Shown here piece by piece: positions 51,917 through 59,776 of a DNA stretch of 64,000 nt. The stretch covers positions 77,045 to 141,044 of the forward strand of contig JAXJXV010000008.1 of assembly GCA_036307305.1 (NCBI GenBank), in the 5' to 3' direction. The notes below the pieces were generated by a model. The model saw only the letters and a list, made by a program, of their open reading frames with translations, ran no database searches and was not told the origin of the DNA. The position numbers were made by a program, and so were the translations under genes. Source of the stretch: SIG607 sp036307305 (GTDB lineage Bacteria > Bacillota > Clostridia > Oscillospirales > Acutalibacteraceae). Position 1 is the stretch's first letter; each line of letters opens with the position of its first letter.

Positions 51917-51965
51917 GGAATAGGGACGGGCGGAAAACAATTCCGCCCCTACGAATGTACAGTAT
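51917..51965. repeat. REP-like hairpin, C/G type, 3' of the LCP gene
   Basis: A degenerate heptamer (AGGAATAGGGA), then GGGCGGAA (51928-51935) and TTCCGCCC (51941-51948) with the conserved CTACGAATGTACAGTATAG flank. This is the last REP copy seen in the window. Confidence 0.85.
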
Positions 51966-51984
51966 AGTTTATATATCTTGGACG

Positions 51985-53451
51985 TTATTCAGGATTTTCG
52001 GTACTGGGTGTAGAGGAAGTGTTTTCTTTTTCGCTGCTCTCGCTACTCTGATTTTCGTTGTCGGGGTTTTGGCTAACGTTGGGATTTGAGCCAGTGCTTT
52101 GGTTACCGCTTTCAGTTCCTGAGCTGTTATTTGACTCGTTGCCCTGACTTTCATTAGAAGAATTATTTGACTCGTTTGAGCTTTCGTTTTCAGAAGAATT
52201 GCTTTCTTCTGACGAGCTGTTATCAGACTCGTTGCCCGATGAGGAATTAGAGGAATTATTCTTATTAGAACCCGAAGAGCCGCCGTTGTGCCAACCTGTT
52301 TTATCAACGCCGTTGGCTGTCATATAATCCTCAGGTAAAATATTGTCGTATAAAAATGCTCTCAGTACCTTACCCGCATATTTGTAGTTATAGTAAACGG
52401 CAGAAGCGCCCGTGCCTCTGTAGTCTGCGTTTATAATATAATCGTCGTGGGGCACACGGGTTTCTATAAGGGTGGGTTTCTTAGCAAGTTGACCTGCAAG
52501 AGAGAGCATCTGAGAATTGCTCAGAGAGGTTTTAACGTAAGGGGTAAGCTTTTTAACAAGAGAGGGATAGGTGGTAACGTCCATAGCCAGAGCCTTGTCC
52601 ATTATCTTTTTAAGCACTACGCGCTGACGCTCGGTACGTCCGAAATCGTCCTTGTTGCCGTAAGCGTTAACGGGACGTCGCAGACGGGCGTAGGCAACGG
52701 CTTGCATACCGTTTACCTTTTGAGTACCTGCTGTATTTATATAATAAGGAGACGGGTCCTTGCCGATAGCGTTGTACTGCTCGGCAATATAAACGTTAAG
52801 ACCGTACATTTTATCGTTGATTTCAGCCTTGGTAACGTCAATTTCAATACCGCCCACAGCATCAATAATATCAGCCATACCGAAAAAGTTTACGGTAGCG
52901 TAAGCGGAGATATCAAGGCCGAAAACAGAGTTGAGGGTTTTAACTGCAAGAGCCGGTCCGCCGATACTGTAAGCTGAATTGATTTTGTTATAGCTTATTT
53001 TACCCTTATTGTTTTCAATAGGAACAAGACTGTCGCGCATTATGGAAACAAGCTTAACGGTGTTTTCGTTTTTGTTTACGCTTAAAATCATAATGGAGTC
53101 GCTGAGTCCCGTAAAGGTGCCTTTTTTACGTGAGTCAACACCGAAAAGAGCAATATTGAAGATGTTTTCGTCAATAACGTTTTCAATTCCCAAATCACTG
53201 CTGTTAAGATTGGAGAAATCGTCATCGCTTCCGATTTTTCCAAGTATCACGTTAATATAAATAGCGCCCACACTACCTACAACAATAAACAGAGCAAGGA
53301 CACAGGCGGTAACGCTTAAAGCAATTTTCTTCCATTTCTTTAAGCCTTTCCACCATTTTAAGAATTTAGAGTGCTTTCTTTTTTTGTACTTTTTCTTAGA
53401 ATTTCCCGAATAATAAGAATTAAGATTTATATCTTCTCTGTTATCGCTCAT
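51985..53451 (-). CDS. LytR-CpsA-Psr (LCP) family protein with Ser/Asn-rich tail
   Basis: 488-residue membrane-anchored enzyme that attaches anionic polymers such as teichoic acid to peptidoglycan. A basic cytoplasmic N-terminus (SKKKYKKRKHSKF) is followed by a membrane helix (about 43-68) and the LCP domain (about 100-340) with FGVDSRKKGTFTGLSDSIMILSV, SIMRDSLV and the AYARLRRPVNAYGNKDDFGRTERQRVVLKKIM segment that holds the phosphate-binding arginines. The last 100 residues are a low-complexity Ser/Asn/Glu tail. The ATG directly abuts the rsmI stop. Confidence 0.93.
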   Translation of the reverse strand: MSDNREDINLNSYYSGNSKKKYKKRKHSKFLKWWKGLKKWKKIALSVTACVLALFIVVGSVGAIYINVILGKIGSDDDFSNLNSSDLGIENVIDENIFNIALFGVDSRKKGTFTGLSDSIMILSVNKNENTVKLVSIMRDSLVPIENNKGKISYNKINSAYSIGGPALAVKTLNSVFGLDISAYATVNFFGMADIIDAVGGIEIDVTKAEINDKMYGLNVYIAEQYNAIGKDPSPYYINTAGTQKVNGMQAVAYARLRRPVNAYGNKDDFGRTERQRVVLKKIMDKALAMDVTTYPSLVKKLTPYVKTSLSNSQMLSLAGQLAKKPTLIETRVPHDDYIINADYRGTGASAVYYNYKYAGKVLRAFLYDNILPEDYMTANGVDKTGWHNGGSSGSNKNNSSNSSSGNESDNSSSEESNSSENESSNESNNSSNESQGNESNNSSGTESGNQSTGSNPNVSQNPDNENQSSESSEKENTSSTPSTENPE

Positions 53452-54270
53452 TTAATTCATCCCTTTATATATATCGCCTTTTTTTATATTTGTGATTTCA
53501 GCCGCCATTTTAGCCGCCGATGAAGCAGACTGACCTTTAGCGCAAAATTCCTTTGCTAAATTAATTGCTTCCTCTAAGGTATAAAGTCTTGCTTCTTCCT
53601 TTGCGCCGCTGACAATCAGCACGAATTCGCCCTTAGGAGCAGTTTCGGTGTATTTTTTAACAGCGTCGCTCAGGGTTGTGCGGATAACCTCTTCGTGAAT
53701 TTTAGTCAGCTCTCTTACAAGAGCGATTTCCCTGTCACCGAAGATACTGAGCATATCCGAAAGTGTAGCAAGAAGCTTATGAGGAGCTTCATAAAAAATC
53801 ATAGTACGCTTTTCATTTTTGATTTCACTTAAATGCGCCCGTCTTCCAGGCTTATTCATAGTAAGAAAGCCTTCAAAGGTAAAGCGTCCCGACGGCATAC
53901 CCGACATAGCAAGAGCAGTAACGACGGCGCTTGGACCGGGTACAGATTCGACCTTAATGCCGTTTTCGTGAGCAAGACGTACCATATCTTCGCCGGGGTC
54001 GGAAATTGCAGGCATACCTGCATCGGTAACAATAGCGCAGGACTGTCCTGATAAAATGCGTTCTATAATTTCACCGCCGCGCTCTCTTTTATTATGCTCA
54101 TAATAAGAAAGCATAGGCTTTTTTATGCCAAGGTGGTTAAGAAGCTTTACGGTTACTCTCGTATCCTCTGCCGCAATGAAATCAACGTTAGAAAGAGTAT
54201 CGGCAGCACGTTTTGATAAATCGCCAAGATTGCCGATAGGTGTTCCTACAAGATAAAGTTTCCCCGCCAT
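53452..54270 (-). CDS. rsmI: 16S rRNA (cytidine-1402-2'-O)-methyltransferase
   Basis: 272-residue SAM-dependent methyltransferase of the tetrapyrrole-methylase fold, full length. Landmarks: GKLYLVGTPIGNLGD, AAEDTR, DAGMPAISDPG and VPGPSAVVTALAMSG. It modifies C1402 of 16S rRNA. ATG 54270 lies after AGGAGGAG. It forms a two-gene operon with the LCP gene. Confidence 0.96.
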   Translation of the reverse strand: MAGKLYLVGTPIGNLGDLSKRAADTLSNVDFIAAEDTRVTVKLLNHLGIKKPMLSYYEHNKRERGGEIIERILSGQSCAIVTDAGMPAISDPGEDMVRLAHENGIKVESVPGPSAVVTALAMSGMPSGRFTFEGFLTMNKPGRRAHLSEIKNEKRTMIFYEAPHKLLATLSDMLSIFGDREIALVRELTKIHEEVIRTTLSDAVKKYTETAPKGEFVLIVSGAKEEARLYTLEEAINLAKEFCAKGQSASSAAKMAAEITNIKKGDIYKGMN

Positions 54271-54298
54271 ACTACTCCTCCTTTCGCACTAATAAATA

Positions 54299-54327
54299 AT
54301 TATATCACAAAAAAAGTAAAAAAACAA
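54299..54327 (-). promoter_or_regulatory. Possible promoter of rsmI-LCP
   Basis: Minus strand TTGTTT (54322-54327), 17-base spacer, TATAAT (54299-54304); -35 is weak. Confidence 0.45.
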
Positions 54328-54351
54328 CAATAAACGGTCAAATTTATTTTC

Positions 54352-54380
54352 TTGAAATTTCAGTATAAATATGTTATATA
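54352..54380 (+). promoter_or_regulatory. Promoter of the lipoprotein gene at 54408
   Basis: TTGAAA (54352-54357), 17-base spacer, TATATA (54375-54380). Confidence 0.55.
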
Positions 54381-54407
54381 TGTATTAAAGAAACAAAGGA
54401 GATTTTT

Positions 54408-54797
54408 ATGAAAAAATTAATTGTTTTGATGTTGACTGTTTCAATGGTACTTACTTTTATAGGCTGCGGTAAAAAAATAAACCCTGCTGATTTTGACGAG
54501 GGACCTATGATAGATGCGGGACTTGATTCCAGCGTTCAGGAGAACGAGGATGGCAACCCCTACGCTCAGTCGGAAATAGGACAAAGCACCGCGTATAAAA
54601 ATCTGCAAATAGTTTTTGGGGATTATATTCCTGAGCTTAACAGCTATGCGAAATATGAGTACGTGAGGGACGACACCCACGAAGGACATCCCTGTTATAT
54701 GTACTCAAGAAAGATAAGCAAAACGCAGGACGGCGAATATAAACACCACGACTATATAGCGGTGTATAAAGACGGTTCAATGATGTATATAGTATAA
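54408..54797 (+). CDS. Small lipoprotein of unknown function
   Basis: 129 residues. Signal peptide MKKLIVLMLTVSMVLT and lipobox FIGC, then an acidic linker (PADFDEGPMIDAG) and a 60-residue domain with Tyr/His-rich strands (YEYVRDDTHEGHPCYMYSRK). Not recognised. ATG 54408 follows AAAGGAGA with 5 bases between. Terminator downstream. Confidence 0.72.
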   Translation: MKKLIVLMLTVSMVLTFIGCGKKINPADFDEGPMIDAGLDSSVQENEDGNPYAQSEIGQSTAYKNLQIVFGDYIPELNSYAKYEYVRDDTHEGHPCYMYSRKISKTQDGEYKHHDYIAVYKDGSMMYIV

Positions 54798-54812
54798 AAA
54801 AACGCACTCGAA

Positions 54813-54852
54813 GGGAGACACTTCGTAAAGAAGTGTTCTCCCTGCTTTTTTA
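54813..54852 (+). terminator. Terminator of the small lipoprotein gene
   Basis: GGGAGACACTTC pairs with GAAGTGTTCTCCC (one bulged base) around GTAAA, followed by CTGCTTTTTT. Confidence 0.8.
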
Positions 54853-54892
54853 TATAAAAATTGACACTTTCTACAGATAAGTGTCATAGTGG

Positions 54893-54919
54893 GTTACGCA
54901 CTTTCAAAATGTGCGTAAC
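54893..54919. other. Palindrome with TACGCA/TGCGTA half-sites, distal end of the recombinase cassette
   Basis: GTTACGCAC, 9-base centre, GTGCGTAAC: perfect 9-base arms. The same half-sites flank the XRE promoter at 57593-57609, so a shared DNA-binding protein or recombination site is possible. Confidence 0.55.
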
Positions 54920-54943
54920 GGGAGTACATATTTTTAAATTAAC

Positions 54944-56635
54944 CTATCTCAAAAATAAGAATATTAAGTGATATTGTGAGACAGGTCTCACAGTGATATT
55001 TTGCGTTATCACGCAAAGTGATATTGAAACTTGTCGTTTCAGTGATATTATATTCGCCCCAAAAACTCGCGAAGCGAATATAACTTGGGCGTAGCCCAAA
55101 TATAACTGCGTAGCAATATAACTCGCCTTTGGCGAATATAACTGTGGCACCTTCCTTACGGAGGATGCCACAAAGACTGTCTTTTTTGGTGGAGTCGACG
55201 ATGTTAAAGACGAACTATTTATCTCTTTGAGAGAAACCTTTTTTGAGGTGTTTTTGTAGTTAAATGTAATGATGAAGTGATCATCATATAGATATATGGA
55301 GTTTACAAAGCTGTCGATCAGCTTTTGACGGTCTGACTGTACCGACATATCAAGCTTGCGGTAGTTGTACAGTGCGAATAAAAGCTGTTCTTTCGGTACG
55401 ATAGGATTGCGTATCTGATATTGGATAATATCCGTTTCGATGTTCTTTTTCTGTGCTTCCAGATCGTCAAGAAGTCTTTTCGTTGTCGCAGAGAAGATGC
55501 CCTGAGCCATCGCTTCGGCAAGGTTATTGAGTTTCTTCTCGACTTCCTCAAGCTGCGCTTTCAGAAGGATGGACTCGGCACTTTCAAGATCCTGAAAACG
55601 GTAGACGCGTTCTGCAAGTTCTTCAATGACAGAATCGTCGGTGATGAGTTCAAGAATTGTGTCTATGACAAGATTTTCGAGCCATTCCTTACGGACGGTC
55701 TTCTTATTGCACTTCTTTTTCTTTGCCTGATTGCATTTGTAGTAACGATACTTTGTGGATGTCTTGCTTGTGCCGATCTCACCGGTCATCATAGAACCGC
55801 ACTTACCACAGAACAGGTGAGTGGTCAACAAGTAGTCATCTTCGCTTCTATGCATCGCAGGAGCTTTCTTGTTGCGTTTCATACGGTCTTGTACTGCATT
55901 GAAGAGACCTTCATCAATGATAGCAGGAAAAGCATTTGGAACAAGGATATCTCCGAACTTGTATTCGCCGATATATTTGCGGTTGGTTAGAATACGGAAG
56001 ATGGCGTTATAGTTCATAAAGTTGCCTCGGTTTTTAACGCCTCGGCTTTTCATCAGTTCAACGATCTCGCTGACCTTCGTGCCATCATTGTAAAGCGTGA
56101 AAATATCTTTGATAATCGGAGCGTTGTTTTCATCAATCTGAAAATGCTTTTCGTCATCAATGTAGTAACCGATGGGAGCGCGCACACCGTTGCTTCGGAG
56201 TTTCAAAGCATTCTCTGTCATACCGCGTTTGATCTTCTCGGCAAGCTCTACGGAGTAGTATTCTGCAAAACCTTCCAGTATTGCTTCAAGCAGAATGCCA
56301 TCTGCACCCTCGGATATATTTTCGGTGGCAGACATTACTTTAACATTGTTCTTCTTCAGCGTGGCTTTGTAAAAAGCGGAGTCGTAACGATTACGGGCAA
56401 AGCGGTCAAGTTTCCATACAATAACGATATCAAATAAACCCTTGCTGCTGTCTTTTATCATCTTCTGAAACTCGGGTCTATTGTCTGTCTTAGCTGATAA
56501 TGCGCGGTCAATATATGTACCGATGATCTCAATGCCGTTCTTCTCCGCAAAGGCCTTGTTCTCACGAAGCTGACCTTCGATAGATTCTTCACGCTGATTG
56601 TCTGATGAATATCGAGCGTAAATTACGGCTTTCAT
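54944..56635 (-). CDS. Large serine recombinase
   Basis: 563-residue site-specific recombinase. N-terminal resolvase domain with the nucleophile serine in YARYSSDNQ (10-11) and the helix-E motif VWKLDRFARN; then the recombinase domain (NRKYIGEYKFGDILVPNAFPAI), a zinc ribbon (CGKCGS...CNQAKKKKC) and a long coiled coil (residues about 345-430). The core probably ends near residue 490; the last 75 residues are translated from an array of hairpins and short spacers (54967-55172) and look like read-through of non-coding repeat. ATG 56635 follows AAAGGAGATG. The SWIM gene ends 18 bases before it and both probably follow the XRE promoter. Confidence 0.9.
   Translation of the reverse strand: MKAVIYARYSSDNQREESIEGQLRENKAFAEKNGIEIIGTYIDRALSAKTDNRPEFQKMIKDSSKGLFDIVIVWKLDRFARNRYDSAFYKATLKKNNVKVMSATENISEGADGILLEAILEGFAEYYSVELAEKIKRGMTENALKLRSNGVRAPIGYYIDDEKHFQIDENNAPIIKDIFTLYNDGTKVSEIVELMKSRGVKNRGNFMNYNAIFRILTNRKYIGEYKFGDILVPNAFPAIIDEGLFNAVQDRMKRNKKAPAMHRSEDDYLLTTHLFCGKCGSMMTGEIGTSKTSTKYRYYKCNQAKKKKCNKKTVRKEWLENLVIDTILELITDDSVIEELAERVYRFQDLESAESILLKAQLEEVEKKLNNLAEAMAQGIFSATTKRLLDDLEAQKKNIETDIIQYQIRNPIVPKEQLLFALYNYRKLDMSVQSDRQKLIDSFVNSIYLYDDHFIITFNYKNTSKKVSLKEINSSSLTSSTPPKKTVFVASSVRKVPQLYSPKASYIATQLYLGYAQVIFASRVFGANIISLKRQVSISLCVITQNITVRPVSQYHLIFLFLR
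54967..55172. repeat. Array of eight distinct hairpins separated by two conserved spacers
   Basis: Four hairpins are preceded by GTGATATT (54968, 54993, 55018, 55042) and four follow ATATAAC (55078, 55100, 55116, 55136). Hairpins: TGTGAGAC/GTCTCACA (54975-54992), TTTGCGT/ACGCAAA (55000-55017), TGAAAC/GTTTCA (55025-55041), TATATTCGC/GCGAATATA (55049-55082), TTGGGC/GCCCAA (55085-55099), TGC/GCA (55107-55115), TCGCC/GGCGA (55123-55135) and TGTGGCA/TGCCACA with an inner stem (55143-55172). All stems differ in sequence and only the spacers are kept. Confidence 0.9.
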
Positions 56636-56653
56636 TTTTTCATCTCCTTTGTG

Positions 56654-57121
56654 TTAATAATAGTCGTCCTCTAAGTTGTGTTCTCTTACAAATCTGTCGA
56701 ATTGCCATTCGGGTCCATCGAAGAGTAGTTCAAGCAAAGCTTGTTGAGATTCGCTTTTCTTCATTTTCCAAACGTATTGGCGAACCTTTTCATAAAGTTC
56801 TTCTGCGTGTTTTTCTTCCTCTTCCTGATAGGCGATTGCTTCGTTATAGATTCGCTGAGCTTCTTCCGGAAAGGCGGTGAAATATACCGCCATCATATGT
56901 TTGCACACGATACGCTTTCCATCTGCATGAGGACAGTTACATTTGGATTTTCGAGGGTGTGCAATATCGATCTCTACAACGTAAGGTTCATCAGAAGTTC
57001 CCTTAACATCAGCGGTGAAGATCCCCGGTGATGTTTCAATTAAATTCTCAACTTTGTTCTCTTTATAATAATCATAGCCACGCCAAAGAGATGCACCGCT
57101 TGTGCATTCAATTATTCCCAT
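56654..57121 (-). CDS. SWIM zinc-finger protein
   Basis: 155-residue protein with a SWIM finger (CNCPHADGKRIVCKHMMAVYF: CxC...CxH, about residues 60-80), then a Glu-rich coiled segment (EEEEKHAEELYEKVRQ) and a C-terminal part ending LEDDYY. SWIM domains bind DNA or protein partners. It lies between the XRE regulator and the serine recombinase in one operon and may assist recombination; that is inferred. Confidence 0.8.
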   Translation of the reverse strand: MGIIECTSGASLWRGYDYYKENKVENLIETSPGIFTADVKGTSDEPYVVEIDIAHPRKSKCNCPHADGKRIVCKHMMAVYFTAFPEEAQRIYNEAIAYQEEEEKHAEELYEKVRQYVWKMKKSESQQALLELLFDGPEWQFDRFVREHNLEDDYY

Positions 57122-57148
57122 ATCTTTACCTCTTTTCTGTTCGGAGAG

Positions 57149-57517
57149 TCAATCGAGTTGCTTTGTGCTATCTTGCATTAACTGTATAAGCATCTTTTTT
57201 AGCTTGGCATTGGCAGGGGACGAGGGATCAAAGCAGAACTCGATAAAGTCATTGATACTTGCGTCAGAGGGTAAGGTTGGCTCGTCACTTTCGTACAGAT
57301 GCCCCTTGGGATCATCGGTTCTTCCGAAGATATAGTCCAAAGATACCTCAAAGGTTTCTGCATACCAAAACAGCTTGTCCAAAGAGACATCAACAATGCC
57401 TTGTTCGTATCTGCCGATGGTCGCCTGAGTCGATCCGCACATCTCTGCAATCTGTGCTTGAGAATAGCGATTATCCATACGCAGCTTTCTTAATCTTTCG
57501 CCAATAATTTTCGTCAC
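57149..57517 (-). CDS. XRE-family transcriptional regulator
   Basis: 122-residue repressor-like protein. N-terminal helix-turn-helix (IGERLRKLRMDNRYSQAQIAEMCGSTQATIGRYEQG) and an acidic C-terminal helical part. GTG 57517 is chosen because GAGAGGTG lies 6 bases upstream; the ATG at 57538 is in frame but lies before that ribosome site. It probably autoregulates through the palindrome upstream of its promoter. Confidence 0.88.
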   Translation of the reverse strand: MTKIIGERLRKLRMDNRYSQAQIAEMCGSTQATIGRYEQGIVDVSLDKLFWYAETFEVSLDYIFGRTDDPKGHLYESDEPTLPSDASINDFIEFCFDPSSPANAKLKKMLIQLMQDSTKQLD

Positions 57518-57546
57518 GAAAAACACCTCTCTTTTCATATGTGTCT

Positions 57547-57575
57547 ATTATAACACAAATAAAGCGTATAGTCAA
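57547..57575 (-). promoter_or_regulatory. Sigma-A promoter of the XRE-SWIM-recombinase operon
   Basis: Minus strand TTGACT (57570-57575), 17-base spacer, TATAAT (57547-57552). Confidence 0.85.
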
Positions 57576-57592
57576 TGCAAATGCAGATTGAA

Positions 57593-57609
57593 TACGCAAA
57601 ATATGCGTA
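57593..57609. promoter_or_regulatory. Operator-like palindrome upstream of the XRE promoter
   Basis: TACGCA, AAATA, TGCGTA, 18 bases upstream of the -35 hexamer. Half-sites are shared with the palindrome at 54893-54919. Confidence 0.55.
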
Positions 57610-58019
57610 ACCTATTCGTGACGAAAATCTTACATTAATGATTGCCGAAAGTAAGGAGGATAAGGTCCTATAACTAAAAGTAGTGTGCTATTGAAAATGC
57701 GATGAGTCTTGCATGTCTAAAACCACAAAAACTTTGATACTTAATATTTCTGAGTCATTGTCCATTTGCTCCAGCATCCGCAAATTCCTGTGTTTTTCCG
57801 CAAATAGTGTGGTCAAAATAGGGAAAAACAATGCTAAATAAGCCTATATGTGGAGCACACTACTGTTAACCGCGTGGTCGTTGTGTCCGTCTAGCATTGT
57901 TTAGTATTGTTTATCATAAATTAGCCGCATTAAGCGCGGGAATAATGGGGATAACGTGAATTTTTGAGCTAATTTGAATAAACTTGACTGTAATTTTGAT
58001 GTAAAATTCCGAAAGGAAA
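57610..58019. other. Non-coding region between the two recombinase units with two inverted repeats
   Basis: No gene seen in this part of the 500-base gap. It holds AGTAGTGTGCT (57679-57689) and its reverse complement AGCACACTACT (57854-57864), and AAACAATGCTA (57826-57836) with its reverse complement TAGCATTGTTT (57892-57902), followed by a repeat GTTTAGTATTGTTTATC. These may be integrase arm or core sites. Confidence 0.45.
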
Positions 58020-58052
58020 AGAGCACCGAGTTTGAAAATGTCTCGGTGCTCA
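58020..58052 (-). terminator. Terminator of the tyrosine integrase gene
   Basis: GAGCACCGAG (58021-58030) pairs with CTCGGTGCTC (58042-58051); TTTTCC follows on the minus strand, just after the integrase stop at 58056. Confidence 0.82.
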
Positions 58053-58055
58053 TAT

Positions 58056-59219
58056 TTATATCTGAAATAATGGTAAGATCTTTGTAATTTCCTTCTTCTG
58101 ATACTCGGGAAGAAGGTGTGAATACGTGTTTGCAGTGATACGGCTGTCGGCATGGCCAAGGATTTTTGATACAGTTACAATGTCAATTCCGGATTCCAGA
58201 CATCGGGTAGCAAAGGTGTGTCTCAGCGTGTGAAATGTGGCATCTTCAATACCCGCAACATCTAAGAGTTCCTTATAATATTGGTAGAATCTCCGGGGCT
58301 CAATGGCGGTGTTCTTGCGGCTCGTAAAGAGAAAGTCGTCATCGCTGTGTTGCAAACCATGTTCTTCCTTCCTAGCAATCACTTTCTCTTTGTAATTGAG
58401 TAATTCTGACTTTAGTGCATCAATTATATATACCTTGCGGATAGACGCTTCGGTTTTTGGTGGAGCGATATCTAATTCAGAGGGGTGCGAAGGATCATAT
58501 TTGCTATGATGACGTGTCAACTGTTTTGTAACGCTGATGCAGCCGTTTTCAAAATCGATGTCATTCCATTGAAGCGCCAAAAGTTCGCCTTTGCGAAGGC
58601 CGGTATATAGGTCTAGGATCACGGCGAACATCAAAAGTCGGTCACATTCTCTGACAGCAATCTCTAATCGCTTTTGCTCCTCTACAGTCAATGCACGTGC
58701 AGTGTGCTTGACTTGCTTGGGCATTTTGACGCCTTGTACAGGATTGTAGTTCAGCATGCGGTTTTGAATGGCGTAATTAAAAACGAGGGAGATAAAATTG
58801 CGGACATTGATCAACATTTTAGGGCTAAGTTTTTCTCCGGTAGTTATATTTTTCAATGATAATAGGTGGCTTTGGACCATCAGGTTAGTGATATCTGCGA
58901 GCCGTTTATTACCTAAATCGCCAAGGTGTCGGTTGATGATGTTTTTATATGAGTAATAGGTACTACCGCGAACATATTCTTTAGAGTAGGTTTCCACACA
59001 CTCGGTAGCCCAGGCGGATAGGGTAGTGGTGGTAGCAGAATAGTTTTGCAAATTATGGATTTTTGCGTATTGAATCTCATTAATTGCCCTTGTTAGTTTT
59101 TCGAGTGTTTCTTTTTTCGTTTTGCCGTATATGGCTTGCCGCTTGCCTTTGAACATAACGGTGACAGTATATCTGCCGTCCTTACGTTTTTGAATGTGGT
59201 ACTGTGTTGGACTTTTCAT
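58056..59219 (-). CDS. Phage/ICE-type tyrosine integrase
   Basis: 387-residue site-specific recombinase of the lambda-Int/Tn916-Int class. An N-terminal AP2-like arm-binding region (KRKDGRYTVTVMFKGKRQAIYGKTKKE), a core-binding domain (LSAWATECVETYSKEYVRGSTYYSY) and the catalytic domain with Arg209 (TGLRKGE), HTLRHTFATRC (330-340), GHADSR (355-360) and Tyr366 (ANTYSHLL). All key residues are intact. ATG 59219 follows AAAAGGAGA. No excisionase gene is seen next to it. It sits against the TPP-riboswitch promoter, so it may mark the end of an integrated element. Confidence 0.93.
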   Translation of the reverse strand: MKSPTQYHIQKRKDGRYTVTVMFKGKRQAIYGKTKKETLEKLTRAINEIQYAKIHNLQNYSATTTTLSAWATECVETYSKEYVRGSTYYSYKNIINRHLGDLGNKRLADITNLMVQSHLLSLKNITTGEKLSPKMLINVRNFISLVFNYAIQNRMLNYNPVQGVKMPKQVKHTARALTVEEQKRLEIAVRECDRLLMFAVILDLYTGLRKGELLALQWNDIDFENGCISVTKQLTRHHSKYDPSHPSELDIAPPKTEASIRKVYIIDALKSELLNYKEKVIARKEEHGLQHSDDDFLFTSRKNTAIEPRRFYQYYKELLDVAGIEDATFHTLRHTFATRCLESGIDIVTVSKILGHADSRITANTYSHLLPEYQKKEITKILPLFQI

Positions 59220-59262
59220 TTGAATTCTCCTTTTAATGTTATATTATTGAAACTTAACCAAG

Positions 59263-59289
59263 GTTTCATACAAATTATAAATATGAAAC
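59263..59289. repeat. Inverted repeat upstream of the integrase gene
   Basis: GTTTCATA, 11-base centre, TATGAAAC, lying 44 bases upstream of the integrase start. Possible operator or integrase binding site near an element end. Confidence 0.45.
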
Positions 59290-59362
59290 ATATTTGAAAG
59301 GAGAATATGAAGGGGTGAGATGCACTCAAATTATGAACCTTTTGCATCATTTTTAAAAACGC

Positions 59363-59391
59363 TTGCAATTTTACAATAATGGGTGTATAAT
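59363..59391 (+). promoter_or_regulatory. Sigma-A promoter of the thiamine operon
   Basis: TTGCAA (59363-59368), 17-base spacer, TATAAT (59386-59391), just upstream of the TPP riboswitch. Confidence 0.75.
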
Positions 59392-59410
59392 AAATACGAC
59401 AATTAAACAA

Positions 59411-59502
59411 ACGGGAGCTTGTATTACAGGCTGAGAGGAAGGTGTGACCTTCGACCGAGAACCTGATTTGGATAATGCCAACGTAGGGATGCCTGATACA
59501 AG
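59411..59502 (+). ncRNA. TPP riboswitch (THI element)
   Basis: The thi-box signatures are present: ACAGGCTGAGAGGAAGG, the variable P3a arm (GTGTGACCTTCGACC), and ACCTGATTTGGATAATGCCA-ACGTAGGGATGCC; the closing P1 pairs CTTGTAT with ATACAAG. It binds thiamine diphosphate. A terminator hairpin follows, so high TPP should stop transcription of the downstream thi genes. Confidence 0.96.
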
Positions 59503-59529
59503 GATATTGGGAAGAACAAAGTACATTAA

Positions 59530-59560
59530 GGAAGTTACCAAATCGGTAGCTTCCTTTTTT
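59530..59560 (+). terminator. Riboswitch expression-platform terminator
   Basis: GGAAGTTACC pairs with GGTAGCTTCC around AAATC, then TTTTTT. It lies between the TPP aptamer and thiS. Confidence 0.9.
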
Positions 59561-59580
59561 GTTGTTTTCGGAGGTTTATT

Positions 59581-59775
59581 ATGGTAAAGATCAACGGCGA
59601 GGAACTGAATATTGCAGGTAAGACGGTAGCGGAATACCTTGCAACTACGAACTATGACCCGAAGCGAATTGCAGTAGAGCGCAACGGAGACATTGTTCCC
59701 AAGGCGCAATATGGCGAAACTGTATTGCAGGACGGCGACAGTGTAGAGGTCGTCAGCTTTGTGGGAGGTGGTTAA
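59581..59775 (+). CDS. thiS: Sulfur carrier protein ThiS
   Basis: 64-residue ubiquitin-like sulfur carrier for the thiazole ring of thiamine. The C-terminus VGGG ends in the diglycine that is adenylated and thiocarboxylated. ATG 59581 follows CGGAGG. First gene of the riboswitch-controlled operon. Confidence 0.95.
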   Translation: MVKINGEELNIAGKTVAEYLATTNYDPKRIAVERNGDIVPKAQYGETVLQDGDSVEVVSFVGGG

Positions 59776-59776
59776 T

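Noticed and set aside
54967..55172. CRISPR array
   Set aside because: The conserved words are only 7-9 bases, the intervening parts are self-complementary hairpins and there are no cas genes.
54944..59219. Complete prophage
   Set aside because: There are two recombinases, a regulator and a SWIM protein but no structural, lysis or replication genes.
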